Source: Acinetobacter populi
GTDB taxonomy: Bacteria; Pseudomonadota; Gammaproteobacteria; Pseudomonadales; Moraxellaceae
Assembly: GCF_002174125.1 (NCBI RefSeq)
Contig: NZ_NEXX01000004.1
Span: forward strand, 62,001-126,000
DNA: 64,000 bases
Direction of reading: 5' to 3'
How positions within the stretch are numbered: the first letter of the stretch is position 1; each line of letters opens with the position of its first letter. Shown piece after piece: positions 50,798 to 58,376 of this stretch. Below the pieces are notes generated by a model. That model was not told the DNA's origin. It worked only from the letters and a program-made list of their open reading frames with translations, and searched no databases. The translations under genes were made by a program, and so were the position numbers.

Positions 50798-51496
50798 TCA
50801 TTCTTTAAATAATGCATCATCACTTGATTGTTGTGATGCAGTCGTCGCTGGGCTTGAAGCAGGTTGTTGCTCTGCCGCCTGACTGGTATTTTGTGAGGTT
50901 GAACTGTTGGTAATAAACTTATTCACCAAATCTTCAATTTCCACCGTACCTTGTGTTTGGGTATCCGGGAAACTACCGCCTTGGGCGATATAGGTAAATG
51001 CACCACCTGGTTCAACCTTTAAATATTTTTCACCAATAATGCCATTGGTTGCTACTTTAATATAAGCATCTTCATCAATGGTGGTGATGTGCTTCATGTT
51101 ATCAATGAGTTGCTTTTCCATAGCTTTTTGTTGTGCAGGATCGGCTTGCTCATACTCATAGCTGTATTTCAAATCCTCAAGCGCATTTTTTTCTACCTGC
51201 TTTAATTGCTCTGGGGTAAAGGTGGTGAGTTTTTTATCCATAGCAATGGTCACAATGGCACGATCAACCATCGGATCAAATGCAATTTTTTGCACTTGTC
51301 CCACCTTGACCCCACTAATTGTCACTTTTGCACGCTCTTTTAAACCACTAATGTTGTCAAATTTGGCAGTTAAAGTATAGGTTTCGCCTAAATTACTGCC
51401 TGCCAACCCACTGACACGCATTGCCAGTAAAAATAATGCTGCTGCAAATAGAATTACAAATACGCCAACGGCCAGCTCAACTGTACGCGATTTCAT
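50798..51496 (-). CDS. mlaD: MCE-domain protein MlaD with inserted segment
   Basis: 232 residues. An N-terminal helix (about 7-27) and an MCE domain (about 38-160: YTLTAKFDNISGLKERAKVTI, SGVKVGQVQKIAFD). Between the MCE strands lies a charged helical insertion of about 45 residues (TFTPEQLKQVEKNALEDLKY and on), absent from E. coli MlaD. The C-terminus is Ser/Gln/Ala-rich. MlaD forms the hexameric ring above MlaE that passes lipids. It is 1 base after mlaE. Confidence 0.95.
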   Translation of the reverse strand: MKSRTVELAVGVFVILFAAALFLLAMRVSGLAGSNLGETYTLTAKFDNISGLKERAKVTISGVKVGQVQKIAFDPMVDRAIVTIAMDKKLTTFTPEQLKQVEKNALEDLKYSYEYEQADPAQQKAMEKQLIDNMKHITTIDEDAYIKVATNGIIGEKYLKVEPGGAFTYIAQGGSFPDTQTQGTVEIEDLVNKFITNSSTSQNTSQAAEQQPASSPATTASQQSSDDALFKE

Positions 51497-52276
51497 TTAA
51501 TTCACTCCGAACATGACCGCAGTCAACACAAAATCAAAACCCAAAACACATAAAGACGAATACACAACGGTACGTGTCATGGAAGTTGCAATACCTTCAG
51601 GTGTAGGCTCACAAGCATAGCCCTGATAGACTGCAATCCATGTACAGATCACAGCAAAGACAATACTTTTTACAATAGTACCGTTAAACACATCTTGTCC
51701 AAATTCGACTGATGCCTGCATGCTATTCCAGAACGAGCCATTATCCGCACCCAAAAAATCAACGCCAATCAATTTGCCGCCAATAATCCCTACCGCCGCA
51801 AAAACCACAGACAGCATCGGTAAACTCACAATACCTGCCCATAACCGTGGTGAAATGATTTGCTTTAATGGATCAACCCCGATCATTTCCATACTGGCAA
51901 GTTGTTCACTTTGTTTCATCGATCCGATTTCTGCGGTCAGTGCCGAACCAGCCCGACCAGCAAATAATAACGCAGCAACCACAGGTGCAAGCTCTCGCAA
52001 TAAGGTCAAGGCAACTGCTGTACCCAACATTGCTTCACTACCAAAATTCACCAGAATGCTGTACATCTGCAAGCCCAGTACACCGCCAATAAACAACCCA
52101 GATACGCTAATGATCAATAGAGACATCACGCCAACGCGATACATTTGATAAATAAACAAACGTACCCCTTGCCATGTTGGTACTGAAAGAAAAACTTGCA
52201 ATAACATGAGGGTTGCCATACCAATGCCCTGGACTCTCTCAATCACTCGTCGTCCAAGCAAAGCTATTGCATTCAT
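51497..52276 (-). CDS. mlaE: ABC transporter permease MlaE
   Basis: 259 residues, five to six helices. The MlaE signature is present: ALTLLRELAPVVAALLFAGR and AGSALTAEIGSMKQSEQL. It overlaps mlaF by 4 bases (ATGA). Confidence 0.97.
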   Translation of the reverse strand: MNAIALLGRRVIERVQGIGMATLMLLQVFLSVPTWQGVRLFIYQMYRVGVMSLLIISVSGLFIGGVLGLQMYSILVNFGSEAMLGTAVALTLLRELAPVVAALLFAGRAGSALTAEIGSMKQSEQLASMEMIGVDPLKQIISPRLWAGIVSLPMLSVVFAAVGIIGGKLIGVDFLGADNGSFWNSMQASVEFGQDVFNGTIVKSIVFAVICTWIAVYQGYACEPTPEGIATSMTRTVVYSSLCVLGFDFVLTAVMFGVN

Positions 52277-53094
52277 TGTGCTACCCCTTGCTGTGCCAAA
52301 TAAGGTGTATGGCTAAACTGATAATCGACAGGACCATCAATTGAACCGGTCAAAAACTGTTGTACGAAAGCATTCGGGTGTGCTCGAAGTTCCTCAGGTG
52401 TTCCCTCGCCCTGAACGATGCCTTCTGCAACCACATAAATATAATCCGCAATAGAGAGTGTTTCCTCGACATCATGCGAAACAATAATCGTGGTCAAATC
52501 CAGTGCTTCTCGTAATGAACGAATCAATCGACTTAACACACCCATCACAATCGGATCCTGTCCGGCAAAGGGCTCATCATACATAATCAATTCCGGATCC
52601 AAGGCAATTGCACGTGCCAAAGCCACACGACGATTCATCCCGCCTGACAATTCTGATGGCATTAATTTCTCTGCGCCACGCAATCCCACTGCTTCAAGCT
52701 TTAAACCAACAATTTCACCAATCAGATTTTCTGGCAATTTGGTATGCGCACGAATTGGAAACGCCACATTCTCATACACACTCATGTCTGTAAATAAAGC
52801 ACCACTTTGAAATAACATCCCCATACGGGCCCGTGCTTCAAACAATTCTTTACGCGACATACTGCCAATGTCCGTACCATCAAGCAGCACTTGACCTCTA
52901 TCCGGTTTAAGTTGTCCGCCGATTAAGCGCAATAGTGTCGTTTTCCCTGTACCAGAAGGCCCCATAAATGCAGTAATTTGCCCACGACGAATCGTGACAT
53001 TGATATTGTCATAAATAATACGTGTGCCACGGTTGAAGCTTAAGTTTTTCACTTCGACCAGTGCTTGATCTTTAGATTGGAAAGATGGATTCAT
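52273..53094 (-). CDS. mlaF: ABC transporter ATPase MlaF
   Basis: 273 residues. Walker A GPSGTGKTTLL, signature LSGGMNRRVALARA, Walker B ELIMYDEPFAGQD, and the H-loop SHD. It powers MlaFEDB phospholipid transport for outer-membrane asymmetry. It is the first gene of the operon. Confidence 0.97.
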   Translation of the reverse strand: MNPSFQSKDQALVEVKNLSFNRGTRIIYDNINVTIRRGQITAFMGPSGTGKTTLLRLIGGQLKPDRGQVLLDGTDIGSMSRKELFEARARMGMLFQSGALFTDMSVYENVAFPIRAHTKLPENLIGEIVGLKLEAVGLRGAEKLMPSELSGGMNRRVALARAIALDPELIMYDEPFAGQDPIVMGVLSRLIRSLREALDLTTIIVSHDVEETLSIADYIYVVAEGIVQGEGTPEELRAHPNAFVQQFLTGSIDGPVDYQFSHTPYLAQQGVAQ

Positions 53095-53173
53095 ATTTCT
53101 ATTATCTATCCATTATAGGAAAGACATATCTTACAAAGAAATGTCGAAAATATCGTTATAATTATGATAAAAA

Positions 53174-53305
53174 TTACTTTTTATCTACATCTTGATGAAG
53201 ATGCAAAATATATTGTACATCATTTGAACTAAGTTTTTCTTTAATGACCGAATAGCTGAGATAAACAGCATTCAGCATCACCAATGCAACAAAAATATAT
53301 GGCAC
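53174..53305 (-). CDS. Small membrane protein, 43 residues (unlisted by ORF calling)
   Basis: The GTG at 53305 is preceded by TAAGGAGGATTT, a near-perfect ribosome binding site at 6 bases. The frame runs 43 codons to TAA at 53174. The protein begins MPYIFVALVMLNAVYLSYSV, a single hydrophobic helix, and ends in a charged tail, KEKLSSNDVQYILHLHQDV then DKK. Such small one-helix proteins often act as modulators of membrane complexes. It lies between the mlaF operon (80 bases downstream) and the helicase gene terminator, so it has its own transcript or is read into mla. No family recognised. Confidence 0.7.
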   Translation of the reverse strand: MPYIFVALVMLNAVYLSYSVIKEKLSSNDVQYILHLHQDVDKK

Positions 53306-53380
53306 AAATCCTCCTTAACACATAAAAATGTATATATTATCACACATTTTAACATAGCAACTGTTTTAAGAATAGCCATA

Positions 53381-53408
53381 AAAAAACACGCCCTAAAGCG
53401 TGTTTTTT
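53381..53408 (-). terminator. Intrinsic terminator after the helicase gene
   Basis: AAAAAAACACGC and GCGTGTTTTTTT pair across CCTAAA; T-run on the minus strand follows the helicase stop. It may also act on the plus strand. Confidence 0.85.
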
Positions 53409-53424
53409 TGACAAACTCTAAAAA

Positions 53425-55266
53425 TTAAGATTTATCACTTGACCATTTACGACGTTCGCCACGATCACCCTGAGAAAAACGACGCTCAGTATTATCATGT
53501 TGACCAAATTCGCGACGCGCAGGACGCTCACTGTTACCAAACTCACGGCGAACTGGACGATCACCAAAGTCTTTGCGTGGTGCCGGACGATCGCTATTAC
53601 CAAATTCACGACGCGGTGGACGGTCACCAAACTCTTTACGTGCAGGGCGATCACTGTTACCAAATTCACGACGTGGTGGACGATCACCAAACTCTTTACG
53701 CGCAGGACGGTCACCATTGCCAAATTCACGACGCGGTGGATGATCACCAAATTCTTTACGTGCAGGACGATCACCACGTGGTTGATAATCGGCACGGTTA
53801 CCACGATTATCATCATTATTAAAACGCGGTTTATCGGAACGTGGCTTACCAGCAAATTGACCTACTGCATCAGTCGATGCATATTCGCTACGCTCACGGC
53901 GTGGGCTACGCTCTTCACGTTTGAAATGGCCTTCACCTTCAACACGACGTTTACCCGTAAAACCACCACCAAAGCTGCGGCCTTCAGGACGATCACTACG
54001 TCCACCACGGTCTGAAGAACGATCAAAACCGCCACGTCCACCACGACGATCACCTTGTTTCTTACCACCAGCACCACTACGACGAGGACGTTCTTGTGGT
54101 GGAGATGGCTCTAAACCTTCGATTTCAGAAACATTTAAACGTGTTTCCAAATAATCTTCTAATGCACGAATTTTGCCACGTTCACGGTAAGTCGCCAAAG
54201 TAACTGCCTGACCTGAACGACCAGCACGGCCAGTACGACCCACACGGTGAACATAGTCTTCATTTTTCATTGGAAGACCAAAGTTAATCACGTGAGAGAT
54301 TGTCGGAACATCTAGACCACGTGCTGCAACATCGGTTGCCACCAGAATTTTTGCTTTACCTTCACGAATACTGCGTAAACGACGGTTACGAACCGATTGT
54401 GGCATCGCACCGTGCAATGCAACCACAGAAAAACCAGATTCAGCCAACTCTTCAGCCAGCATATCGGTATCTTCTTGTGTAGAAGCAAATACTACCGCTT
54501 GATCAAGTGTTTCATCACTTAACCAGTGATTCAGTAATTTTTTCTTATGTTCAAAACCATCAGTCCAATGCAGAGTTTGTGTAACATCAGTATTGGTTGT
54601 GTGACCTGTTTCGATTGCGATACGCTCAGGCGAGTTCATCATGCGTTCAGCAAGTGAAATAATGCGGTCAGCAAATGTTGCAGAGAACATTAAAGTTTGA
54701 TCACGCTCACCAGCCAAATCACTAATCGCTTCTAAATCTTCAGAGAAGCCAAGATCCAGCATACGGTCTGCTTCATCAACGATTAACGCTTTAACTTGAT
54801 TAAGTTTTAATTGACGACGATTAACTAAATCCAGTAAACGGCCTGGTGTCGCAACTAAAACCTGTGCACCTTTTAACTGTTGAATTTGTTTTGCAAATGG
54901 CATACCACCCATAACCGCTGCGACACGCACACCTTTCATGTGGCGAACCAGATCAATGGCATCATGACTAACTTGCTGTGCCAATTCACGTGTTGGGCAA
55001 AGTACCAAAATAGATGGTGCAGGTGCTGCACGCATACGTTCTTTAAACGGTACAAAAGTATCTTGTTGTGCAATTGCATTTAATGTTGGCAATAAGAATG
55101 CCACTGTTTTACCTGAACCTGTCTGGCTAGAAACCAATAAATCCTTACCTTCTAGGGCAGCAGGAATTGCTTGTTCTTGTACTGGTGTGGGTGCAGTAAA
55201 ACCTAAATCTGTTAAGGCGAGTTGTAATGATTCTGCGAGAGAAAAATCTGCAAATGTCTTGCTCAT
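53425..55266 (-). CDS. rhlE: DEAD-box ATP-dependent RNA helicase with Arg-rich repeat tail
   Basis: 613 residues from the ATG at 55266, which follows AGGTGG; a GTG at 55278 lies in that site. The motifs are complete: Q-motif (PTPVQEQAIP), I (SQTGSGKT), Ia (PTRELAQQ), Ib (TPGRLLD), II (VDEADRMLD), III (SAT), IV (VVFAST), V (ATDVAARGLD) and VI (HRVGRTGRAGR). The tail after about residue 400 is Arg/Gly/Asp-rich and contains tandem 20-residue units such as DRPARKEFGDRPPRREFGNS. Such tails bind RNA. RhlE and DeaD families both fit; the symbol is tentative. It is preceded by a long leader with a terminator-like hairpin. Confidence 0.93.
   Translation of the reverse strand: MSKTFADFSLAESLQLALTDLGFTAPTPVQEQAIPAALEGKDLLVSSQTGSGKTVAFLLPTLNAIAQQDTFVPFKERMRAAPAPSILVLCPTRELAQQVSHDAIDLVRHMKGVRVAAVMGGMPFAKQIQQLKGAQVLVATPGRLLDLVNRRQLKLNQVKALIVDEADRMLDLGFSEDLEAISDLAGERDQTLMFSATFADRIISLAERMMNSPERIAIETGHTTNTDVTQTLHWTDGFEHKKKLLNHWLSDETLDQAVVFASTQEDTDMLAEELAESGFSVVALHGAMPQSVRNRRLRSIREGKAKILVATDVAARGLDVPTISHVINFGLPMKNEDYVHRVGRTGRAGRSGQAVTLATYRERGKIRALEDYLETRLNVSEIEGLEPSPPQERPRRSGAGGKKQGDRRGGRGGFDRSSDRGGRSDRPEGRSFGGGFTGKRRVEGEGHFKREERSPRRERSEYASTDAVGQFAGKPRSDKPRFNNDDNRGNRADYQPRGDRPARKEFGDHPPRREFGNGDRPARKEFGDRPPRREFGNSDRPARKEFGDRPPRREFGNSDRPAPRKDFGDRPVRREFGNSERPARREFGQHDNTERRFSQGDRGERRKWSSDKS
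53490..53790 (-). repeat. Tandem 60-bp coding repeats in the helicase tail
   Basis: Four to five imperfect copies of a 60-base unit (20 residues, DRPARKEFGD then RPPRREFGNS) lie in tandem in the helicase C-terminus. The unit length is a multiple of three, so copy number can vary without frameshift, and all other frames look open here. Confidence 0.8.
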
Positions 55267-55278
55267 AGAGAGTTCCAC

Positions 55279-55560
55279 CTATTCAGGTGCTCCAATTTTA
55301 AAATTTGTATGTAATACATCGGCATCAGGCGGCAAAGCTCAAGCTTTTACCCACTATTTCAAGTAGATATCCGATTTAAGACGATGTGGTCTATAAACGC
55401 ACACATGATTACGGCTGCAACCTGAAAAATCGCTTAGGCGATTCGGCGCGAAGGGAACGTCCTCTCATTGGACAACACGCGCAGACTACGCAGACTATAG
55501 GTAGTATTTAAAAGGAAATGTTCAGGTAAGAACGGAAAATTCGTGCGTTTGGCAAGTATA
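55279..55560 (-). promoter_or_regulatory. Long helicase 5' leader with terminator-like hairpin
   Basis: No gene is visible in this stretch. On the minus strand AATCGC/GCGATT (55428-55443) forms a 6-bp stem with a 4-base loop followed by TTTT, about 165 bases before the helicase start. Further short GC stems flank it. This resembles an attenuator or cold-response leader, as found for some DEAD-box helicase mRNAs. Confidence 0.4.
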
Positions 55561-55666
55561 ACAGCAAAAAACTAAAAAAGATATACTTATTAGAATAGTT
55601 TGTTTTATTTAGCTCTAGAGCGTTCCATTGCAATCTCAGAAAACTTAAATTATGAGTTAAATAATA

Positions 55667-55696
55667 CATGGTATATTTAACTTTAAATATACCATG
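55667..55696. repeat. 30-bp near-perfect palindrome
   Basis: CATGGTATATTTAA (55667-55680) and TTAAATATACCATG (55683-55696) are exact reverse complements around a 2-base centre, 19 bases beyond the stop of the 55715 gene. No T-run follows on the minus strand. Confidence 0.7.
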
Positions 55697-55714
55697 GTTT
55701 CATAAACACAAACA

Positions 55715-56134
55715 TTACAATCCTAATAAAGCAATTGCCAATGCAGATTTCCAATTTAATGCAGCAGCATTCTTGCAAGCAAGTGACTGAGTATCATTCA
55801 TAAGAATTGATAACCAAGTATCTACAAAGCTATAAGCAAATCCTGAACCAAAATTAGAAGCTATTTTACGAACCCAGTTTACCTCATTATCTCGTAGCAT
55901 ATCATCTGCTATATCAAAACCGATATTTTCACCTATATTTTGCAAGCCATCTACCACACCTTGTACAATAGCGATGAAAATTCCTAACCCTACAGTACAT
56001 GATCGAATTTCCTGAAGAATCTTGTCCACGATTTCAGCAACCTCATCTGAAATCATACTTTCATCAACATACACAGAATTACCGTATAAAGCCTTAATAA
56101 TTTTTACATATAATTCACGCTCTGCTAAAGTCAT
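55715..56134 (-). CDS. Hypothetical protein, about 139 residues
   Basis: Not recognised. The ATG at 56134 follows GGAG; a GTG at 56146 lies in that site. The protein is mostly helical, with an amphipathic first half (ERELYVKIIKAL, DEVAEIVDKILQEIRS), a hydrophobic central segment (VGLGIFIAIVQGVVDGLQNIG), a Gly/Ser/Phe-rich segment (ASNFGSGFAYSFVDTWLS) and a hydrophobic end (LNWKSALAIALLGL). It may be membrane-associated. It lies downstream of two other unknown genes on the same strand. Confidence 0.55.
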   Translation of the reverse strand: MTLAERELYVKIIKALYGNSVYVDESMISDEVAEIVDKILQEIRSCTVGLGIFIAIVQGVVDGLQNIGENIGFDIADDMLRDNEVNWVRKIASNFGSGFAYSFVDTWLSILMNDTQSLACKNAAALNWKSALAIALLGL

Positions 56135-56270
56135 TACGCTCTCCACTTTATAAGTTAATGTAGGAATAATTTAAAACCATTTATATTTCAGAAATAAGAC
56201 TTATTACCACATTATTTTTTAGCACAAAACCTAATATATTTAAATTAAAATCAAATACTTATATTAATAA

Positions 56271-56555
56271 TTATTCTTTTTTTGGCGATAAGCTAAATTG
56301 TTTTAAACAATATTGATGTTTCTCTTGCGGTTCCATTACATTGAGTGAATTCCTCACACATTGACAGAAATCAAGCTGATCTTTTGGTTTAATTTCATTA
56401 GGAATTTTTACAGTTGCACAAGTCTGCACAAATTGTCCTCTTGTATTAAACTTAATGCCATTTAATACAAGAATAGGCATAGATAAAATTATTGCGATCA
56501 ATACAAGGATAGGATAATTATCTTTAAACCATTTACGCATATACTTCCACAACAT
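56271..56555 (-). CDS. Hypothetical single-pass protein with Cys motifs
   Basis: 94 residues (or 89 from the ATG at 56540, whose GGAAG is very close). One transmembrane helix (about 15-32), then a periplasmic domain with C41, C64, C66 and C83 (QTCATV, FCQCVRN, QYCLKQF), which could form disulfides or bind metal. Function unknown. It lies between the 139-residue protein and the Rossmann-like protein. Confidence 0.6.
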   Translation of the reverse strand: MLWKYMRKWFKDNYPILVLIAIILSMPILVLNGIKFNTRGQFVQTCATVKIPNEIKPKDQLDFCQCVRNSLNVMEPQEKHQYCLKQFSLSPKKE

Positions 56556-56586
56556 TGGTCATCTTAGATATCTTTTATCATAACAT

Positions 56587-58104
56587 TTACGTTCTCGCTT
56601 TTTTCAATTTACCCAGCGTAAACCCATAAATGGCTGCAAAAGGTAAAGCTGTTCTTGCCAGATAAGGCACATACCACAAACCGCCATGATTGGCATTTTC
56701 CATGATCAATTTTAATGGATGTTCCAGCGTATTTTGTGGATTAGCCACGCTATCTGGACAATTAAGATCATAAATCCATAATGCAGCCATAATCGCATTG
56801 GTGGTTTCCGGGCTAAAGGCTTCCACACCAAACAAATCTGCGCCTTCAAAAGCGGCTTTTAATAATGGATTTTTAATTACTGATCGAGTTGTGGTCGATG
56901 GCGCAATATTAATCGATACTTTTTGTCCTTGCTGACGTGCAATCAAAGCATACCATTGCTGCAAACGTTTAGCCAAAGCATAATTCGGTCCCTGCTCTAC
57001 CACCATACAATCGGCAATGGCATATTGCTGACCATTATCCGACGCATATAAGGATTCATCATTGGGCTGAAAGAAATGTGAAAACGACACTTTATTGACA
57101 GCCTTGGATAAAAACTTTTCGATCTGTGTGCGTTTTTGTTTACGCTGCTCAATGGCTTCAATCACACGCTTGGGAATGGCATAAATATCCGTTGGTGTAA
57201 GCATAAACATAATGCTACAGTCAGATTTTAACTGACTAATTTTTTGCATAATCGAAATCATTGCAAGCGAAACACGCACATGCTTTTCACCATCGAGATA
57301 AGCAATCCCAGCCAAATCCAGCTGTTGCCGAAAACTTGCCAGCCAGTTGGCGATTTCCGGTGCCTGTTTAAGTAAATCCACACCAAGAACCCGCTCACCA
57401 TTTTTCCCTTGCTGCATTGGTGCAATCAATGTGGCATTACCCTTACGGATGGTATCCTGAATTTTTTGCCAGATCTTTTCATTAGGCAAATCAATAGCAA
57501 CGATATTAGCTTTCCATTTTGACAACCATGTCAAAGGTCCTGCTTCGGAAGCAGCACCAAACAACACCACGGTACGTTGTGATAAGTCAAACCATTCGGG
57601 ATGTTGCTGAACAGTTTTTAATGCCTGTGCATGAGTAGGATCAATAATTCCGTTATCCTGCCAAATGTCGATTTGCTCAAGTAAGGCTTGTCCGGTTAAA
57701 AACTTGCCGTGATAGGGAATGCCCCATTCAGCAATTTCCGCACTGCCTTCCCCCTTTAAAGTGAATTTGGCAAAGCTAAAATCTTGTGAACGCTGCATTG
57801 CTTCATTGAGTGTATAGGTTTCGCCATCACGGTGAAAAACCAGCGTTTGCTGTGCAGTGTGTAGTCCTTTTTCGGCAATTTTTAATGCGGCATCGACCGA
57901 CTGAATACTATGCTGTACCAATGCTTTAAAATAATAGGGATAATCTCTGCGCCAGTTTTTTTCTTTTAATACGTCTACAGATTGTGGTGCCGCAGCTGCT
58001 TGTAATGCAGCATGAATAACCGTTTTACCAAAACGTGATGTACTGGGTTTACCGGTCTGCGCCAATACAGGAAACTGGATGCCATCATTATTTTTTGTAG
58101 ACAT
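56587..58104 (-). CDS. Conserved hypothetical protein with Rossmann-like region, 505 residues
   Basis: From the ATG at 58104. The centre has VVLFGAASEAGPLTWLSKWK followed by NIVAIDLPN, a glycine-rich loop and an Asp after the second strand, the pattern of an NAD(P)-binding Rossmann fold. Several other blocks (RDYPYYFKALVQHSIQSVDAAL, ADCMVVEQGPNYALAKRLQQWY, APSTTTRSVIKNPLL) look well conserved. The last 25 residues are hydrophobic, then basic (KLKKART), and may form a membrane tail. I recall no functional family. A dehydrogenase/reductase acting on a lipid is one guess. Confidence 0.6.
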   Translation of the reverse strand: MSTKNNDGIQFPVLAQTGKPSTSRFGKTVIHAALQAAAAPQSVDVLKEKNWRRDYPYYFKALVQHSIQSVDAALKIAEKGLHTAQQTLVFHRDGETYTLNEAMQRSQDFSFAKFTLKGEGSAEIAEWGIPYHGKFLTGQALLEQIDIWQDNGIIDPTHAQALKTVQQHPEWFDLSQRTVVLFGAASEAGPLTWLSKWKANIVAIDLPNEKIWQKIQDTIRKGNATLIAPMQQGKNGERVLGVDLLKQAPEIANWLASFRQQLDLAGIAYLDGEKHVRVSLAMISIMQKISQLKSDCSIMFMLTPTDIYAIPKRVIEAIEQRKQKRTQIEKFLSKAVNKVSFSHFFQPNDESLYASDNGQQYAIADCMVVEQGPNYALAKRLQQWYALIARQQGQKVSINIAPSTTTRSVIKNPLLKAAFEGADLFGVEAFSPETTNAIMAALWIYDLNCPDSVANPQNTLEHPLKLIMENANHGGLWYVPYLARTALPFAAIYGFTLGKLKKART

Positions 58105-58324
58105 ATTATGCGTCTCCATACGATTACAATCATCATCAAAAAAGCTAACTGCTAATCATGGCAAAAAATTGCGGTAAAATAACTGACCAAAAAGCTCATT
58201 GTGGTTAAGTTTTGTTTTTATGTATGGAGCATTGTTCTTTTCAACATGCAACTTTGATGATGTTATAACTGACTGAGTTTTTAAATATAGAAGATCACGC
58301 CATCTTGATCATTTATTGAATAGA

Positions 58325-58362
58325 AAAAGGTTGTAATCAACTTAGGCTAATTACAACCTTTT
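58325..58362 (-). terminator. Intrinsic terminator of the nuclease gene
   Basis: AAGGTTGTAAT (58327-58337) and ATTACAACCTT (58350-58360) pair across a 12-base loop; T-run follows on both strands, mainly minus. Confidence 0.78.
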
Positions 58363-58376
58363 CAAGTCTTTTATAT

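Noticed and set aside
53490..53790. Regular repeats that look like a CRISPR array
   Set aside because: Repeat unit is a 60-bp coding repeat without unique spacers and lies inside the helicase frame.
53418..53855. Long open frames in several frames and both strands opposite the helicase tail
   Set aside because: They come from the 60-bp in-frame repeats of the helicase tail, which lack stops in all frames. They have no ribosome binding sites and read as simple Val/His/Arg repeats.
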